DNA of 64,000 nucleotides from Aerococcaceae bacterium NML190073 (GTDB lineage Bacteria; Bacillota; Bacilli; Lactobacillales; Aerococcaceae): NCBI GenBank assembly GCA_026131555.1, contig JAMXJH010000002.1, positions 1 to 64,000 of the forward strand, read 5' to 3'. Shown piece by piece: positions 10,170 to 21,134 of this stretch (position 1 is its first letter; each line of letters starts with the position of its first letter). The notes under the pieces were generated by a model. It saw only the letters and a program-made list of their open reading frames with translations, ran no database searches and was not told where the DNA came from. The position numbers and the translations under genes were made by a program.

Positions 10170-10685
10170 TTAGAAGAGTCCGTAATAGATAGCGCGACAA
10201 ACGAGTGCAACGAGATAGCCGGTCAGCACGCCGACAATGACTTCCGTTGGTTTATGTCCGAGATATTTAGTAATGATTAGATCGTCGTAATTATCTAGAT
10301 TGTACTCTGCAATCATTGGGTGTGTTGTATCTGTGTTTGTGGATTGCTTGCGTTTGTCATGTTCCATTTCAGATTCGTGGTGATGATATAGCATATCTAG
10401 CACGACACCTTGTTCGCCGCTTTGGCGGCGCACGCCCATCGAATCAAACATGATAATTACACCGAAGACAGTCGCAATCGCCACATAAGGTGAATCGGTG
10501 CCGTATTCAAGTGCGAGCGCTGTAATTAAACTGCTGACAGCGGCTGAATGTGAACTCGGCATACCACCTGTTGCGGTAACTAAGTTAATTCTGGCGCGCT
10601 TACGATTCAGAACAAGCGCAATCGGATATTTAATGAGTTGGGTAAAAATAATCGCAATAAACGATGTGACTAGAGGTAAATACAT
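10170..10685 (-). CDS. DUF212 (YuiD-like, divergent PAP2) membrane protein
   Basis: A 171-residue integral membrane protein. It shows the family signature GGMPSSHSAAVSSL, FDSMGVRRQSGEQ in the middle, and LGHKPTEVIVGVLTGY near the C-terminus, with several hydrophobic helices. The family is a distant relative of PAP2 phosphatases; its substrate is unknown. Start 10685 (MYLPLVTSF) is preferred because AAAGG lies about ten bases upstream; 10691 and 10733 are in-frame alternatives with poorer spacing. The segment near residues 105-130 is a hydrophilic insertion rich in His and Lys. Confidence 0.82.
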   Translation of the reverse strand: MYLPLVTSFIAIIFTQLIKYPIALVLNRKRARINLVTATGGMPSSHSAAVSSLITALALEYGTDSPYVAIATVFGVIIMFDSMGVRRQSGEQGVVLDMLYHHHESEMEHDKRKQSTNTDTTHPMIAEYNLDNYDDLIITKYLGHKPTEVIVGVLTGYLVALVCRAIYYGLF

Positions 10686-10767
10686 GCTCATAAGACCTTT
10701 CATCTCAAATTGATATTCATCACTCTCTATCATATCAAAAAAAAACGAGAATCACTACAAAAATATT

Positions 10768-10796
10768 TTGGATAAATTTGGAATTTGGTGTAAAAT
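10768..10796 (+). promoter_or_regulatory. Promoter for cyclophilin-S1-pgi genes
   Basis: TTGGAT (10768-10773), a 17-bp gap and TAAAAT (10791-10796) lie about 40 bp before the cyclophilin start. No operator is evident. Confidence 0.6.
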
Positions 10797-10836
10797 AGTA
10801 AAGGATATAATCTAATAGAGTAGAGAGGTGAAGTAG

Positions 10837-11430
10837 ATGACACAACTTCCTCAATTGAGTGTGAATCAAGCAACGACATCAGTTGTTTTACATACTAGCA
10901 AGGGAGATATTTCGTTTGTTTTATTCAAAGAATTAGTACCGAAAACGGTGGAAAATTTTGTTGAGTTGGCGAAGCGCGGTTATTATGATGGCGTAATTTT
11001 CCATCGAATAATTGAAGATTTCATGATTCAAGGGGGCGACCCGACCGGCACTGGAATGGGTGGCGAAAGTATTTATGGAGAACGCTTCGAAGATGAGTTC
11101 GTTGAGGATCTCTTCCATTTCAAAGGCGCGCTTTCTATGGCGAATGCCGGACCGAATACGAATGGTAGTCAATTTTTTATTGTGACGGCGAAGCAAGTGC
11201 CGACACGCATGCTTGCGCAAATGCAAGATTTGCCGCAATATCCGGAAGCAGCGATTGAAGTGTATGCGACAGAAGGCGGTACACCATGGTTGGATCAACG
11301 TCATACAGTCTTCGGACAAGTTGTATCGGGAATGGATGTTGTGGAGGCAATTGAAGCTGTGGAAACGGATTTCCAAGACAAACCGGCAGACGAGATTCGC
11401 ATTGAACGTGTAACAGTCAGCGAAGAATAA
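10837..11430 (+). CDS. Cyclophilin-type peptidyl-prolyl cis-trans isomerase
   Basis: A 197-residue cytoplasmic cyclophilin without a signal peptide. Recognisable blocks are [34 protein letters not shown], the active-site stretch [23 protein letters not shown], and [17 protein letters not shown]. It speeds proline isomerisation during protein folding. An insertion of about 30 residues (around 120-150) separates the substrate-binding stretch from the final strand, as in other Firmicutes homologues. GAGAGGTG supplies the ribosome-binding site. It starts a cluster continuing with an S1 protein and pgi. Confidence 0.92.
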   Translation: MTQLPQLSVNQATTSVVLHTSKGDISFVLFKELVPKTVENFVELAKRGYYDGVIFHRIIEDFMIQGGDPTGTGMGGESIYGERFEDEFVEDLFHFKGALSMANAGPNTNGSQFFIVTAKQVPTRMLAQMQDLPQYPEAAIEVYATEGGTPWLDQRHTVFGQVVSGMDVVEAIEAVETDFQDKPADEIRIERVTVSEE

Positions 11431-11458
11431 GGAAGTCATAAGAAAAGAGGGAGGAACC

Positions 11459-11887
11459 ATGAAGACAGAATTCAAGATAGGTGACATTATCGAAGGTGAA
11501 GTAACCGGTATTCAAAATTACGGCATCTTTGTCAGTTTATCCGAAACAGAACAAGGCTTGGTTCATATCTCTGAATGCAAGCACGGCTACATGACGGAAT
11601 TAGGCGATTATATCAAGATTGGTGATCGCGTGAAAGTGATGGTCATTGATATTGACGAATATACGCACAAAATCAGTCTATCCATGCGCGTACTCGTTAA
11701 ATTAAATACACCTCCTTTTCCGGCGCGCCCCAAAAAAAGACGCAAGCGTTATTTACCGAATATCGGTTTTGCCAGCGTCGACAAAAAAATGCCGGAATGG
11801 ATAGCGAACGCATTGGAAGCTATCGACCAAGATAAATATGAAAAGCGCAAAAAATTTAAGACAGAAACAGATAAAGGAGCAAATTAA
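11459..11887 (+). CDS. S1-domain RNA-binding protein (YugI/GSP13/CvfD-like)
   Basis: 142 residues with one N-terminal S1 OB-fold (about residues 5-75: IGDIIEGEVTGIQNYGIFVSL, GLVHIS, VKVMVIDID, KISLSMR), followed by a basic linker (RPKKRRKRY) and a charged tail. Proteins of this shape bind ribosomes or mRNA and act as post-transcriptional regulators and stress proteins in Firmicutes. It sits 28 nt after the cyclophilin gene and 3 nt before pgi, so it is probably cotranscribed with both. Targets cannot be inferred from the sequence. Confidence 0.85.
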   Translation: MKTEFKIGDIIEGEVTGIQNYGIFVSLSETEQGLVHISECKHGYMTELGDYIKIGDRVKVMVIDIDEYTHKISLSMRVLVKLNTPPFPARPKKRRKRYLPNIGFASVDKKMPEWIANALEAIDQDKYEKRKKFKTETDKGAN

Positions 11888-11890
11888 CAG

Positions 11891-13234
11891 ATGAAGCATA
11901 TTCATTTTGATTACAGCAAAGCGTTGCCATTTTTTGGTGAGCATGAACTCAAACAACTACAAGATTACGTGACAGTTGCGGATAAGCAATTGCGCCAGAA
12001 AACAGGAGCGGGAAACGACTTTACAGGGTGGGTCGATTGGCCGCAAACATATGATAAAGCTGAGTTTGCCGCAATCAAAAAAGCAGCAGAACAAATTAAG
12101 GCGGATTCGGATGTATTAGTCGTAATCGGCATCGGCGGCTCGTATTTAGGAGCGCGTGCCGCAATCGACTTCTTGAGCGATTCATTCTATAATTTGAAGG
12201 CCGGTCGTAAAGGTATGCCGCAAGTGCTTTTTGCTGGGAACAGCATCAGCTCTACTTACTTGCATGATTTGCTTGATTTAATTGGAGATCGTGATTTCTC
12301 AATCAATGTGATTTCTAAATCAGGAACAACGACTGAACCGGCCATTGCATTCCGTGTGTTAAAAGAGAAATTAGTGGCGAAATACGGTCAAGAAGAAGCG
12401 GTTAAACGTATTTATGCGACAACTGACCAAGCGCGTGGGGCTTTGAAGCAAGAAGCAGATGCACAAGGTTACCAAACATTTGTAATTCCTGATGATATCG
12501 GCGGTCGTTTTACTGTTTTGACGGCGGTGGGATTATTACCGATTGCGGTAGCCGGTGGTGATATCGATGCTTTAATGCAAGGGGCGCAAGATGCAATGCA
12601 AGTGTATGCATCGGCTGAACTTACTGACAACGAAGCGTATCAATACGCAGTGATTCGTAATGTGTTATACCGCAAAGGTAAAGTAACAGAATTACTTATT
12701 AACTATGAGCCGGCATTGGCCTTCTTCAACGAATGGTGGAAACAATTATTCGGTGAGTCGGAAGGGAAGGATTTCAAAGGAATTTACCCATCAAGTGCAA
12801 ACTTTTCAACTGATTTGCATTCATTAGGTCAATACATTCAAGAAGGGCGTCGTAATCTTTTTGAAACGGTTATTAAAGTGGATAAGCCGCGCCATGATAT
12901 TGAAATTCCTACATTGGCGGAAGATTTGGATGGCTTAGGTTACTTGGAAGGACAAACGGTTGACTTCGTGAATACGAAAGCGTTCCAAGGGACATTGTTG
13001 GCACATACAGACGGTCAAGTACCGAACTTAGTAGTGAATATTCCGACAATGGATGCCTATACATTGGGGCACTTGGTGTACTTCTTTGAGATTGCGGTTG
13101 CGATTTCCGGTTACTTGAACGGTGTGAATCCGTTTGACCAGCCGGGTGTTGAAGCTTACAAGAAAAACATGTTTGCTTTATTAGGTAAACCTGGATTTGA
13201 AGCGTTAGCTGCAGAACTAAATGAGCGTTTATAG
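11891..13234 (+). CDS. pgi: Glucose-6-phosphate isomerase
   Basis: Full-length 447-residue bacterial PGI, which interconverts glucose-6-phosphate and fructose-6-phosphate in glycolysis. Family blocks are [14 protein letters not shown], the sugar-phosphate loop [31 protein letters not shown], and the C-terminal [17 protein letters not shown]. The ribosome-binding site AAAGGAG lies in the end of the S1 gene, giving close coupling. A strong terminator follows. Confidence 0.97.
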   Translation: MKHIHFDYSKALPFFGEHELKQLQDYVTVADKQLRQKTGAGNDFTGWVDWPQTYDKAEFAAIKKAAEQIKADSDVLVVIGIGGSYLGARAAIDFLSDSFYNLKAGRKGMPQVLFAGNSISSTYLHDLLDLIGDRDFSINVISKSGTTTEPAIAFRVLKEKLVAKYGQEEAVKRIYATTDQARGALKQEADAQGYQTFVIPDDIGGRFTVLTAVGLLPIAVAGGDIDALMQGAQDAMQVYASAELTDNEAYQYAVIRNVLYRKGKVTELLINYEPALAFFNEWWKQLFGESEGKDFKGIYPSSANFSTDLHSLGQYIQEGRRNLFETVIKVDKPRHDIEIPTLAEDLDGLGYLEGQTVDFVNTKAFQGTLLAHTDGQVPNLVVNIPTMDAYTLGHLVYFFEIAVAISGYLNGVNPFDQPGVEAYKKNMFALLGKPGFEALAAELNERL

Positions 13235-13254
13235 TTTATATTTCTTAATTTGAA

Positions 13255-13295
13255 AAAAACCTCCACAAAGTCAATACGATTTTGTGGAGGTTTTT
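13255..13295 (+). terminator. Terminator after pgi
   Basis: An 11-bp or longer stem (ACCTCCACAAA around 13259-13269 with TTTGTGGAGGT from 13281), flanked by an A-run on the left and five T on the right. Confidence 0.88.
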
Positions 13296-13310
13296 GGTGT
13301 CTTTTTGTCA

Positions 13311-13387
13311 TAATCCGAACAATAGGGCAGATAAAATGAAAAAGATTCGCAAATAACTTCAATTTCGGGAATGAGATATGCTATCAT
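13311..13387 (+). promoter_or_regulatory. PurBox and extended -10 promoter of purEK
   Basis: TAATCCGAACAAT (13311-13323) matches the Lactobacillales/Bacillales PurBox AWWWCCGAACWWT at 12 of 13 positions. An extended -10 element TGC-TATCAT ends at 13387, with no good -35. The predicted transcription start near 13394 puts the box centre close to -77, the spacing known for PurR-activated pur promoters in Lactococcus. PurR with PRPP is the expected activator; its gene is not in this window. Confidence 0.78.
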
Positions 13388-13423
13388 ATAAAATAAGGAC
13401 AACTCTAACTAGGAGGGTATCAA

Positions 13424-13924
13424 ATGAAGAAGATTGCGATTGTAATGGGGAGTATCTCCGATTGGGAGACCATGCAATATGCGTGCGAAGTATTGGATAC
13501 TTTTGATGTAGCTTATCATAAACAAGTGGTGTCGGCTCATCGCACACCGGATTTATTGTTCGCTTTTGCAGAAGGAGCAAAGGATGCCAGGTACGAGGTC
13601 ATTATTGCGGGTGCAGGCGGAGCGGCTCATTTGCCGGGAATGTTGGCAGCCAAAACCATTGTCCCGGTGATTGGTGTGCCGGTGCAATCACGGGCGCTAA
13701 ATGGTATGGATTCGCTGTTGTCGATTGTGCAGATGCCAGGCGGAGTACCTGTTGCGACTATGGCAATCGGTAAAGCGGGTGCAATCAATGCTGCTTTATG
13801 TGCGCTGCAAATACTAGCATTGCATGATGAAGCATTGGCAGCAAACTTAATTCATTACCGCCAAAATAACGCAACTAAAGCCATGAAAGACGGAGAGCAA
13901 TTGTATGCAGATGACACAAATTAA
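13424..13924 (+). CDS. purE: N5-carboxyaminoimidazole ribonucleotide mutase
   Basis: 166-residue class I PurE, converting N5-CAIR to CAIR in purine synthesis. It has the N-terminal [11 protein letters not shown] loop, the catalytic VSAHRTPDL segment with its His, and the glycine-rich [13 protein letters not shown] phosphate-binding region. AGGAGGG precedes the start. The gene overlaps purK by 20 bases, so translation of the two partners is coupled. Confidence 0.97.
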   Translation: MKKIAIVMGSISDWETMQYACEVLDTFDVAYHKQVVSAHRTPDLLFAFAEGAKDARYEVIIAGAGGAAHLPGMLAAKTIVPVIGVPVQSRALNGMDSLLSIVQMPGGVPVATMAIGKAGAINAALCALQILALHDEALAANLIHYRQNNATKAMKDGEQLYADDTN

Positions 13925-15023
13925 AGTGATTGGTATTGTGGGTGGCGGACAATTAGGAAGAATGCTCACTCAGAGTGCAAAACGCCAAGGGTACACAGTC
14001 ATTATTCTAGACCCACAAAAGAATTGTCCGGCTAGCCAAGTGTGTGATGAACACATTATGGCACCGTTTGATGATGCCAATGCTTTACAAAAATTAGGTG
14101 AATTATCAGATGTAGTGACGTTTGAATTTGAGAATATTGACAGTGACAAACTAAACCAGTGCATTCCTAACTCTAAGTTGCCACAACAAACGCATCTATT
14201 ACGCTTGACACAGCACCGTATACGCGAGAAAGAAAGCTTGAATGCGCTAGGTATTCAGACCGTTAATTGGCGAGCCGTGTCAACCGTTGAAGAATTACAA
14301 CAAGCTGTTGCTGAAATAGGCTATCCTTGCGTGTTGAAAACAACTCGCTTTGGTTACGACGGTAAAGGGCAAGTTGTGCTCAAAAATACCGCGGACATCG
14401 CGCAAACAACCCAATTATTGAACGAACAAGCGTGTATTTTGGAAGAATGGCTGACTTTCGAAAAGGAAGTGTCCGTGATGGTTAGCCGCAATCCGCAAGG
14501 AGAGTGTTCGTTTTTCCCTGTGGCTGAAAATGTGCACGTGAACAATATCTTGCATACCAGTATGGTGCCGGCGCGGTTATCGAAGCAAACGACTGAGCAA
14601 GTTCGTCGCTATACTGAAAAGATTGCCAATGCTTTCCAACTAGTTGGCACACTAGGGATTGAGTACTTTGTGACAGCTGAAGGTGAGGTGTTTGTCAATG
14701 AGTTGGCGCCGCGCCCGCATAATTCAGGACATTACTCCATTGAGGCGTGTAATTTTTCCCAATTTGATACGTCGATTCAAGCGGTTTGTGGGTTGCCGAT
14801 GCCGAATATTCACCTGTTAAGTTCAGCTGTGATGGTCAATGTCTTAGGGCAGCACCTCTCTTTGATGCATCAATTACGCTGTGAGCAAGCAATGTGGCAT
14901 TTCCACGACTATGGCAAAAATGAAGCGAAACACAATCGTAAAATGGGACACATGACGATTCTAACAGATAACTGTGAAGAAGTCTTGGCGCATATTGAGC
15001 AACTGTATGCACCGTATCAATAA
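13905..15023 (+). CDS. purK: N5-carboxyaminoimidazole ribonucleotide synthase
   Basis: 372-residue ATP-grasp enzyme that makes N5-CAIR from AIR, bicarbonate and ATP, feeding PurE. Seen are the N-terminal nucleotide-like fold [13 protein letters not shown], the ATP-grasp core [13 protein letters not shown], and the metal-binding [17 protein letters not shown]. It is the last gene of the first pur transcript; a hairpin terminator follows. Confidence 0.96.
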   Translation: MQMTQIKVIGIVGGGQLGRMLTQSAKRQGYTVIILDPQKNCPASQVCDEHIMAPFDDANALQKLGELSDVVTFEFENIDSDKLNQCIPNSKLPQQTHLLRLTQHRIREKESLNALGIQTVNWRAVSTVEELQQAVAEIGYPCVLKTTRFGYDGKGQVVLKNTADIAQTTQLLNEQACILEEWLTFEKEVSVMVSRNPQGECSFFPVAENVHVNNILHTSMVPARLSKQTTEQVRRYTEKIANAFQLVGTLGIEYFVTAEGEVFVNELAPRPHNSGHYSIEACNFSQFDTSIQAVCGLPMPNIHLLSSAVMVNVLGQHLSLMHQLRCEQAMWHFHDYGKNEAKHNRKMGHMTILTDNCEEVLAHIEQLYAPYQ

Positions 15024-15031
15024 TTGAAGCG

Positions 15032-15065
15032 AAAGGCCATGAGAATTTCTCGTGGTCTTTTTTAC
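15032..15065 (+). terminator. Terminator after purK
   Basis: Stem GGCCATGAGAA / TTCTCGTGGTC (two G-U pairs, loop of about one base after closing) followed by a T-run at 15058-15063. It separates purEK from the purL transcript. Confidence 0.7.
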
Positions 15066-15138
15066 GAACAATGATAATTTGAGGCGGTTTTGTTGATTTC
15101 GGAGGGTGAGGCGGTGTTTATCTTTATTGCTAACTGTT

Positions 15139-15219
15139 TAAAGGCGAACGTTCAGAATTATTTTCTGATAAAAACACAAACATTTATTGACTTATCTTAT
15201 AAAAATGTTAGTGTTTAAT
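15139..15219 (+). promoter_or_regulatory. Degenerate PurBox and probable promoter of purL operon
   Basis: AAAGGCGAACGTT (15140-15152) fits the PurBox at about 10 of 13 positions and contains the palindrome GAACGTTC. A possible -10 TTTAAT lies at 15214-15219, which would place the box about -80 from the start site, as for purE. TTGACT at 15187-15192 is a -35 candidate but is 21 bp from that -10. The 245-bp gap between purK and purL holds nothing else recognisable. Confidence 0.5.
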
Positions 15220-15268
15220 CGAAGGGAATAATGTTGAAGGACTTTAAGCATTTATTTAAGGAGGAGCT

Positions 15269-18200
15269 ATGTACAAACGAATTTTTGTCAAGAAGAAAGC
15301 CGATTTTGCCCAGTCTGCCGTACAATTATTGTCGGAATTACGCAAGGAATGTCAGTTGCAAGCAACCGAATGTGCCTTATATATTATCTATGATATTGAT
15401 AATATTGACGAAGCGTTGTTCGAGAAAGCGAAATATTCTGTCTTTGCTGAACGTGTAACAGACGAAGTCTTTGAATCATTAACGTTAATGGACGATTGTT
15501 ATATTGCGTTTGAAACATTGCCGGCGCAATACGACCAACGTGCAGATAGCGCCATGCAGTGTTTAGCTTTATTGGATTTCTCAACGCAGGCAATTGTCAA
15601 GACAGGGCAGTTGCTTGTCTTCAATGCGCCATTGACTCCCGAACAAAAAAAGAAGGTGCTCACTTATTTAGTAAACCCAATTGAATCGCGTGAGAAAGAT
15701 TTGACATTGCCGATGGCAACCTTATCAACGGCGATGACGCCTCTACGTGATTTAACTGGGTTTATTCGCTTATCTGTGCAAGATTTGCAAGCATTGAAAG
15801 CAGAGATGAATCTAGCGATGCCATTAGCGGATTTACAATTTACACAAGCGTATTTCCAATCCGAGCAACGAGATCCGTCCGAAACAGAATTATACGTGCT
15901 AGATTGCTATTGGAGTGATCATTGTCGTCACACGACGTTTGAAACCGTGTTGAATGAGATTACTTTTTCTTCGGAATTATTTGCAACGGAGTTGCAAGCA
16001 GCGTATCAAACGTATTTGGATATGCGTCAAGCGTTAGGAAGTGCGAAACCGGTAACTTTAATGGATATGGCAAGCGTTGTTGGGAAATATCATCGCCAAA
16101 TACTAGGCGATCAAACGATTGAAGTCAGTGACGAAGTGAATGCGTGCTCTTTTTACACGACGATTACAGTGGATGGCAAGGAAGAGGAGTGGTTGATTCA
16201 ATTCAAGAATGAAACGCATAATCATCCAAGTGAAATCGAGCCTTTCGGTGGTGCCAGCACATGTATCGGCGGCGCGATTCGTGACCCGCTGTCAGGTCGT
16301 AGCTATGTCTATCAAGCAATGCGCGTATCAGGTTGTGGCAATATTTTGCAAAAACGTTCGGAAACATTACCTTACAAACTACCGCAAAGTGTGATTGCAA
16401 CTGGCACAGCCAAGGGGTATTCCTCGTACGGAAACCAAATCGGACTTGCTACAACGCATGTCAAAGAATTGTATGATGATAGCTATGTTGCCAAACATAT
16501 GGAAGTAGGCGCAGTTGTCGGTGCGGTCAAAGTCGGCGATTTCAAGCGAGAGGTACCGAAAGTCGGCGATTGGGTTATCGTGATTGGCGGACGGACGGGG
16601 CGTGACGGCATTCAAGGTGCAAGCGGCTCCAGTGTCAGCCATACGAATGACTCCTTGAATACCGCTGCCAGCCAAGTCCAAAAAGGCAACCCAATCGAAG
16701 AACGTAAGTTACAACGTCTATTCCGGAATCCATCTGTCACACAGTTAATCAAGAAATGTAACGACTTCGGTGCGGGCGGCGTTTGCGTTGCTATCGGCGA
16801 ATTGGCGGAAGGAATCGAAATCCATTTAGATCGTTTATTAGTGAAATATCAAGGTCTGAATGCGACTGAATTAGCAACGAGTGAGTCGCAAGAGCGTTTG
16901 GCGGTAGTCATCAATCCGAGTGATGCGAAGGCTTTCTTTAGCGCATGTCGCCAAGAAAACATTGAATATGCCCATGTTGCGACAATTACTGACCGACGCC
17001 GTTTGGAAATGTATTATCATGCGGACAAAGTAGTTGATATGGATGCAGATTTCCTCGCAACGAGCGGTGTCCGTCAGAACACTGACGTTGAGATTCATGA
17101 CAATGAAGGAGCGAATCCGTTCGTTCCGAGAACAGTGAGCAAAGAAGCGATTTTGGCGGAATTAACCGACTTAAATGTCACTAGCCAAAAAGGGCTTATA
17201 CAGCAATTCGATGCTTCAATCGGTGCCACAACTGTCTTAATGCCGTTTGCAGGTAAGCATCAACTGACGCCAACTCAAGCGAGTGTCCAAGCGTTGCCGA
17301 CTTTATATAAGACAGGGGACACAGCAACGGTTCTAACGTACGGTTTCGTACCGAAAATTTCGCATTATTCACCGTTTATTTCAGCGATATATGCTGTACT
17401 TGAATCAGTTGCGAAAGTTTTTGCAGTGGGTGGGAATACAGAGGACTTGTACTTCTCATTCCAAGAATACTTCGAGAAATTAGGCGACAATCCCGTTAAA
17501 TGGGGCAAGGTAACACAAAGTTTGCTGGGAACAATTTATGCGCAACAAGCGATTGGTCGTCCAAGCATCGGCGGTAAGGACAGTATGTCAGGAACGTTCA
17601 ATGAGTTAAATGTTGTTGAAACCCTCATTTCTTTTGCATGCGTGCCGATGAAGATAGCGGATGTGATAACACCTGAGTTGAAGCGCGTCGGCAATCGCTT
17701 GTATCATGTGCCGGTTGTGATGGATGAGCGCTGTTATCCGGACATTCAAGCAACCATGGAGAATTACCAACAAGTTCATCACCATATCCAACGTGGCGAA
17801 ATCGTATCGGCTTATGTGCAAGAAGCCGGCAGCCTCTCCAGTTCCCTAGTTAAAATGGCGCTGGGAACCGACTTAGGATTTGCGATTGAATCGGATAAAG
17901 CCCTAAACTTTACTCCGGCTTCATTGGTGGTGGAAGCAACCGTGCCATTAACGTTCGATTATTTGGGAGAAGTGACGACGGGAACATTATCCATTAACGG
18001 CATCGAATTGGAACGCACTCAAGTGCAAACAGCTTACACGAACACATTAGACGAACTCTATCCAATTTGGCATGATACAGATACTCAATCAGTGGAAACA
18101 TTAACGCAACCGGTGCAACCGAAACGTTACTATCCGGAGTACGTAGATGAAGTGAAAGTAGTCATCCCAGTGTTCCCGGGGACGAACTGTGAATACGACA

Positions 18201-18940
18201 CAGGGAAAGCGTTTCGTGATGCCGGTGCAATAACAGAAGTGGTTCTCATTCGCAATCTGGATGGACAAGCGATTCAAGAATCTATCGAGAACTTCGTTCA
18301 AGCAGTGACAACGGCGCATATCATTGCCTTCCCGGGAGGATTCTCAAGCGGAGATGAGCCGGACGGCAGTGCGAAATTTATCGTCAATTTCCTCAAAAAT
18401 ACGCAAGTGACCACCGTGATTCATCAACACTTAGCACAAAAGAAACTCATTCTCGGTATTTGCAACGGATTCCAAGCGCTAATTAAATCTGGACTACTGC
18501 CATACGGTGAAATCAAAGATGTTGCGGAACAAGATTTAACTTTGTATCACAATACAAGTTACCGTCATATTTCTCGGACAGCTATTACGCGCGTTGCGAA
18601 TGTGAATTCGCCATGGACACAAGGATTTGAATTGGATGCTTTGCACGAGATGTTGTTCAGTCACGGAGAAGGACGCTTGGTAGGCGCAAGCGTAGAGCGA
18701 TTCAAACATTTGGCAGCATTCCAATACTGCGATACGGAAGGGGTACCAAGCATGCATAGTGCTCATAATCCGAATGGTTCAACACTGGCAATAGAAGGAT
18801 TAATCAGCGAGAACGGGCTCATTCTAGGCAAAATGGGGCACAGCGAACGTTACGGAACAGGTTTATACAAAACAAATTATTTAGCGGGCAGACAAGATAT
18901 TTTCAGTAATGGCGTTCAATATTTCCAAGGAGGTAATTAA
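15269..18940 (+). CDS. purL: Phosphoribosylformylglycinamidine synthase, single-chain
   Basis: A 1223-residue FGAM synthase fusing the synthetase and glutaminase parts, unlike the separate PurS/PurL/PurQ of Bacillus. The N-terminal part carries YWSDHCRHTTF and FKNETHNHPSEIEPFGGA (ATP/FGAR-binding). Later come GDNPVKWGKV and IGGKDSMSGT. The C-terminal class I glutaminase domain has FPGTNCEYDTGKAF and the nucleophile in LGICNGFQAL, with a catalytic His-Gly-Glu in SHGEGR. This single-chain form occurs in streptococci and some clostridia. The start follows AAGGAGG at a good distance. It begins the long second pur transcript. Confidence 0.96.
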   Translation: MYKRIFVKKKADFAQSAVQLLSELRKECQLQATECALYIIYDIDNIDEALFEKAKYSVFAERVTDEVFESLTLMDDCYIAFETLPAQYDQRADSAMQCLALLDFSTQAIVKTGQLLVFNAPLTPEQKKKVLTYLVNPIESREKDLTLPMATLSTAMTPLRDLTGFIRLSVQDLQALKAEMNLAMPLADLQFTQAYFQSEQRDPSETELYVLDCYWSDHCRHTTFETVLNEITFSSELFATELQAAYQTYLDMRQALGSAKPVTLMDMASVVGKYHRQILGDQTIEVSDEVNACSFYTTITVDGKEEEWLIQFKNETHNHPSEIEPFGGASTCIGGAIRDPLSGRSYVYQAMRVSGCGNILQKRSETLPYKLPQSVIATGTAKGYSSYGNQIGLATTHVKELYDDSYVAKHMEVGAVVGAVKVGDFKREVPKVGDWVIVIGGRTGRDGIQGASGSSVSHTNDSLNTAASQVQKGNPIEERKLQRLFRNPSVTQLIKKCNDFGAGGVCVAIGELAEGIEIHLDRLLVKYQGLNATELATSESQERLAVVINPSDAKAFFSACRQENIEYAHVATITDRRRLEMYYHADKVVDMDADFLATSGVRQNTDVEIHDNEGANPFVPRTVSKEAILAELTDLNVTSQKGLIQQFDASIGATTVLMPFAGKHQLTPTQASVQALPTLYKTGDTATVLTYGFVPKISHYSPFISAIYAVLESVAKVFAVGGNTEDLYFSFQEYFEKLGDNPVKWGKVTQSLLGTIYAQQAIGRPSIGGKDSMSGTFNELNVVETLISFACVPMKIADVITPELKRVGNRLYHVPVVMDERCYPDIQATMENYQQVHHHIQRGEIVSAYVQEAGSLSSSLVKMALGTDLGFAIESDKALNFTPASLVVEATVPLTFDYLGEVTTGTLSINGIELERTQVQTAYTNTLDELYPIWHDTDTQSVETLTQPVQPKRYYPEYVDEVKVVIPVFPGTNCEYDTGKAFRDAGAITEVVLIRNLDGQAIQESIENFVQAVTTAHIIAFPGGFSSGDEPDGSAKFIVNFLKNTQVTTVIHQHLAQKKLILGICNGFQALIKSGLLPYGEIKDVAEQDLTLYHNTSYRHISRTAITRVANVNSPWTQGFELDALHEMLFSHGEGRLVGASVERFKHLAAFQYCDTEGVPSMHSAHNPNGSTLAIEGLISENGLILGKMGHSERYGTGLYKTNYLAGRQDIFSNGVQYFQGGN

Positions 18941-19651
18941 ATGGAACTCTTATATGAAGGTAAGGCAAAGCAATTATTTGCTTGCGAAGATCCAACTCAG
19001 GTTTATGTTCACTACAAGAATAGTGCGACTGCCTTCAATGGCGAGAAGAAAGAAGAATTCAGCGGAAAAGGCGCATTGAATAACCGGATTTCGGCACTAA
19101 TCTTCCGCTATTTAGAGAAGGAAGGCATCTCAACGCACTTTATTGAGCAAGTAAACGAAACGGATCAAATTTGTCAACGCGTCGACATTATTCCGTTGGA
19201 AGTCATTGTGCGCAATCGGGCAGCGGGTTCTTTTAGTCGTCGTTATGGCATTGAAGAAGGGCGGATTTTTGCACAGCCGACAGTTGAATTCAGTTATAAG
19301 AAGGATGAATTGGGCGATCCGTTGATGGTAGAAGATCATATATTAGCATTGGCATTGGTGACGGTGGAAGAATTACGGGAGATTCGTGCATTGGCGCTTG
19401 CGATTAATGAGGCATTATGCCGATTATTCACGGCTCAACAGTTGATTCTGGTCGATTTCAAAATCGAAGTCGGACGAACACCGGACGGTCAACTAGTCTT
19501 AGCCGATGAAATTTCTCCCGACACATGTCGCTTGTGGGAAGTTGGTACCCTTGTTAAGTTGGACAAAGACCGCTTCCGCCAAAATTTAGGCTCACTATTA
19601 GACGGTTATCAAGAAGTATTAAGGAGATTAGAAAATGTCACGACTGAATGA
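18941..19651 (+). CDS. purC: SAICAR synthetase
   Basis: 236-residue phosphoribosylaminoimidazole-succinocarboxamide synthase, which joins CAIR to aspartate. Motifs: [11 protein letters not shown] at the start, [18 protein letters not shown], and [15 protein letters not shown]. Its ATG directly abuts the purL stop codon and its ribosome-binding site lies inside the purL end, implying translational coupling. It overlaps purF by 17 bases. Confidence 0.97.
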   Translation: MELLYEGKAKQLFACEDPTQVYVHYKNSATAFNGEKKEEFSGKGALNNRISALIFRYLEKEGISTHFIEQVNETDQICQRVDIIPLEVIVRNRAAGSFSRRYGIEEGRIFAQPTVEFSYKKDELGDPLMVEDHILALALVTVEELREIRALALAINEALCRLFTAQQLILVDFKIEVGRTPDGQLVLADEISPDTCRLWEVGTLVKLDKDRFRQNLGSLLDGYQEVLRRLENVTTE

Positions 19652-21134
19652 AGAATGTGGAGTTTTCGGTGTTTGGCAACATGAATCAGCAGCACAACTC
19701 ACTTATTACGGCTTGCATAGTTTGCAACACCGTGGGCAAGAAGGTGCCGGTATCGTTGTGAGCAACGGAAAACGCCTAAAAGGGCATCGTGATTTAGGGT
19801 TGTTGTCGGAAGTTTTTGCCAATCCGAATCACTTGGACGCTTTGAGTGGGCAACATGCGATTGGTCATGTACGCTACGCAACGGAAGGTAGCAATAGCTT
19901 GCATAATATTCAACCGTTCCTCTTCCATTTCTATGATAGAAGTGTGGCAATTTGCCATAATGGAAATCTTGTGAATGCACGCAGCTTAAGACGTGAGTTG
20001 GAGATTAACGGTGCAGTGTTCCATTCAACTTCCGATACGGAAGTTATCATGCATCTTATTCGTCGCAGCCAAGCGTCAACTTTTGAAGAAGCTTTGAAGG
20101 AAGGTTTGCGACAAGTGAAAGGCGGCTTTACATACTTGGTGATGACGAATGAAGCATTGTATGGTGCAGTTGATCCGAATGGCATTCGCCCGTTAATTCT
20201 CGGGAAGTTCCGACAAGGCGGCTATGTGTTAGCGAGTGAAACTTGTGCCATTGATGTTGTCGGCGCTGACTTTGTTTGTGATATTTGCGCCGGAGAATAT
20301 ATAGTCATTGACAAAAATGGTTACCGCATTGAACGCTATGCAGATTCTGTTACACCAGCTGTTTCAGCCATGGAATACGTTTATTTTGCGCGACCGGATT
20401 CAACGATTGCCGGTATCAATGTTCATGCGGCACGCAAACAATCCGGCAAGCAATTAGCAAAAGAAGCGCCCGCTCCGGAAGCTGATATGGTCATCGGCGT
20501 ACCGAATTCTTCTTTATCGGCAGCCAGCGGATATGCAGAATATAGTGGATTGCCTTATGAAATGGGTCTCGTTAAAAATCAATACGTCGGCAGAACATTC
20601 ATTCAACCGGCTCAAGCATTGCGTGAACAAGGCGTCCGCATGAAACTATCTGCCGTTCGCGACATCGTCAAAGGCAAAAAAATCGTTCTCGTTGACGATT
20701 CCATCGTGCGCGGTACAACATCGAAACGTATTGTGCGTCTTTTGAAAGATGCCGGCGCGGCGGAAGTTCATGTTCGCATTGCCTCACCGGAATTTTTGTT
20801 TCCGTGTTTCTACGGCATTGATGTATCTCAATCAGCAGAACTTATTTCAGCGCACAAAACTTTTGAAGAAGTCTGTACCTACATTGATGCGGATTCTTTA
20901 GCTTTCCTCAGCTTAGAAGGATTAATTCAGTCGATTGGATTGAACGAGGATGCGCCATATTCCGGTCTATGTGTCGAAAGCTTCACCGGAGATTATCCGG
21001 CCGGATTATATGATTACGAACAAAATTATCTCGCAAATTTAACTCCTATTCAACAAACATATTTAGCGACACATCCGCAATTTTTTAACAAGGAGGGACA
21101 AGTATGTCAGACGCATACAAACAAGCCGGAGTAG
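19635..21134 (+). CDS. purF: Amidophosphoribosyltransferase
   Basis: 499-residue first enzyme of the pathway, making phosphoribosylamine from PRPP and glutamine. The N-terminal Ntn-hydrolase glutaminase begins [12 protein letters not shown]; Cys8 is the predicted catalytic residue after removal of a seven-residue propeptide. The PRPP-binding loop is [13 protein letters not shown]. The C-terminus overlaps purM by 31 bases. The overlap with purC and purM and the shared strand show one operon. Confidence 0.96.
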   Translation: MSRLNEECGVFGVWQHESAAQLTYYGLHSLQHRGQEGAGIVVSNGKRLKGHRDLGLLSEVFANPNHLDALSGQHAIGHVRYATEGSNSLHNIQPFLFHFYDRSVAICHNGNLVNARSLRRELEINGAVFHSTSDTEVIMHLIRRSQASTFEEALKEGLRQVKGGFTYLVMTNEALYGAVDPNGIRPLILGKFRQGGYVLASETCAIDVVGADFVCDICAGEYIVIDKNGYRIERYADSVTPAVSAMEYVYFARPDSTIAGINVHAARKQSGKQLAKEAPAPEADMVIGVPNSSLSAASGYAEYSGLPYEMGLVKNQYVGRTFIQPAQALREQGVRMKLSAVRDIVKGKKIVLVDDSIVRGTTSKRIVRLLKDAGAAEVHVRIASPEFLFPCFYGIDVSQSAELISAHKTFEEVCTYIDADSLAFLSLEGLIQSIGLNEDAPYSGLCVESFTGDYPAGLYDYEQNYLANLTPIQQTYLATHPQFFNKEGQVCQTHTNKPE

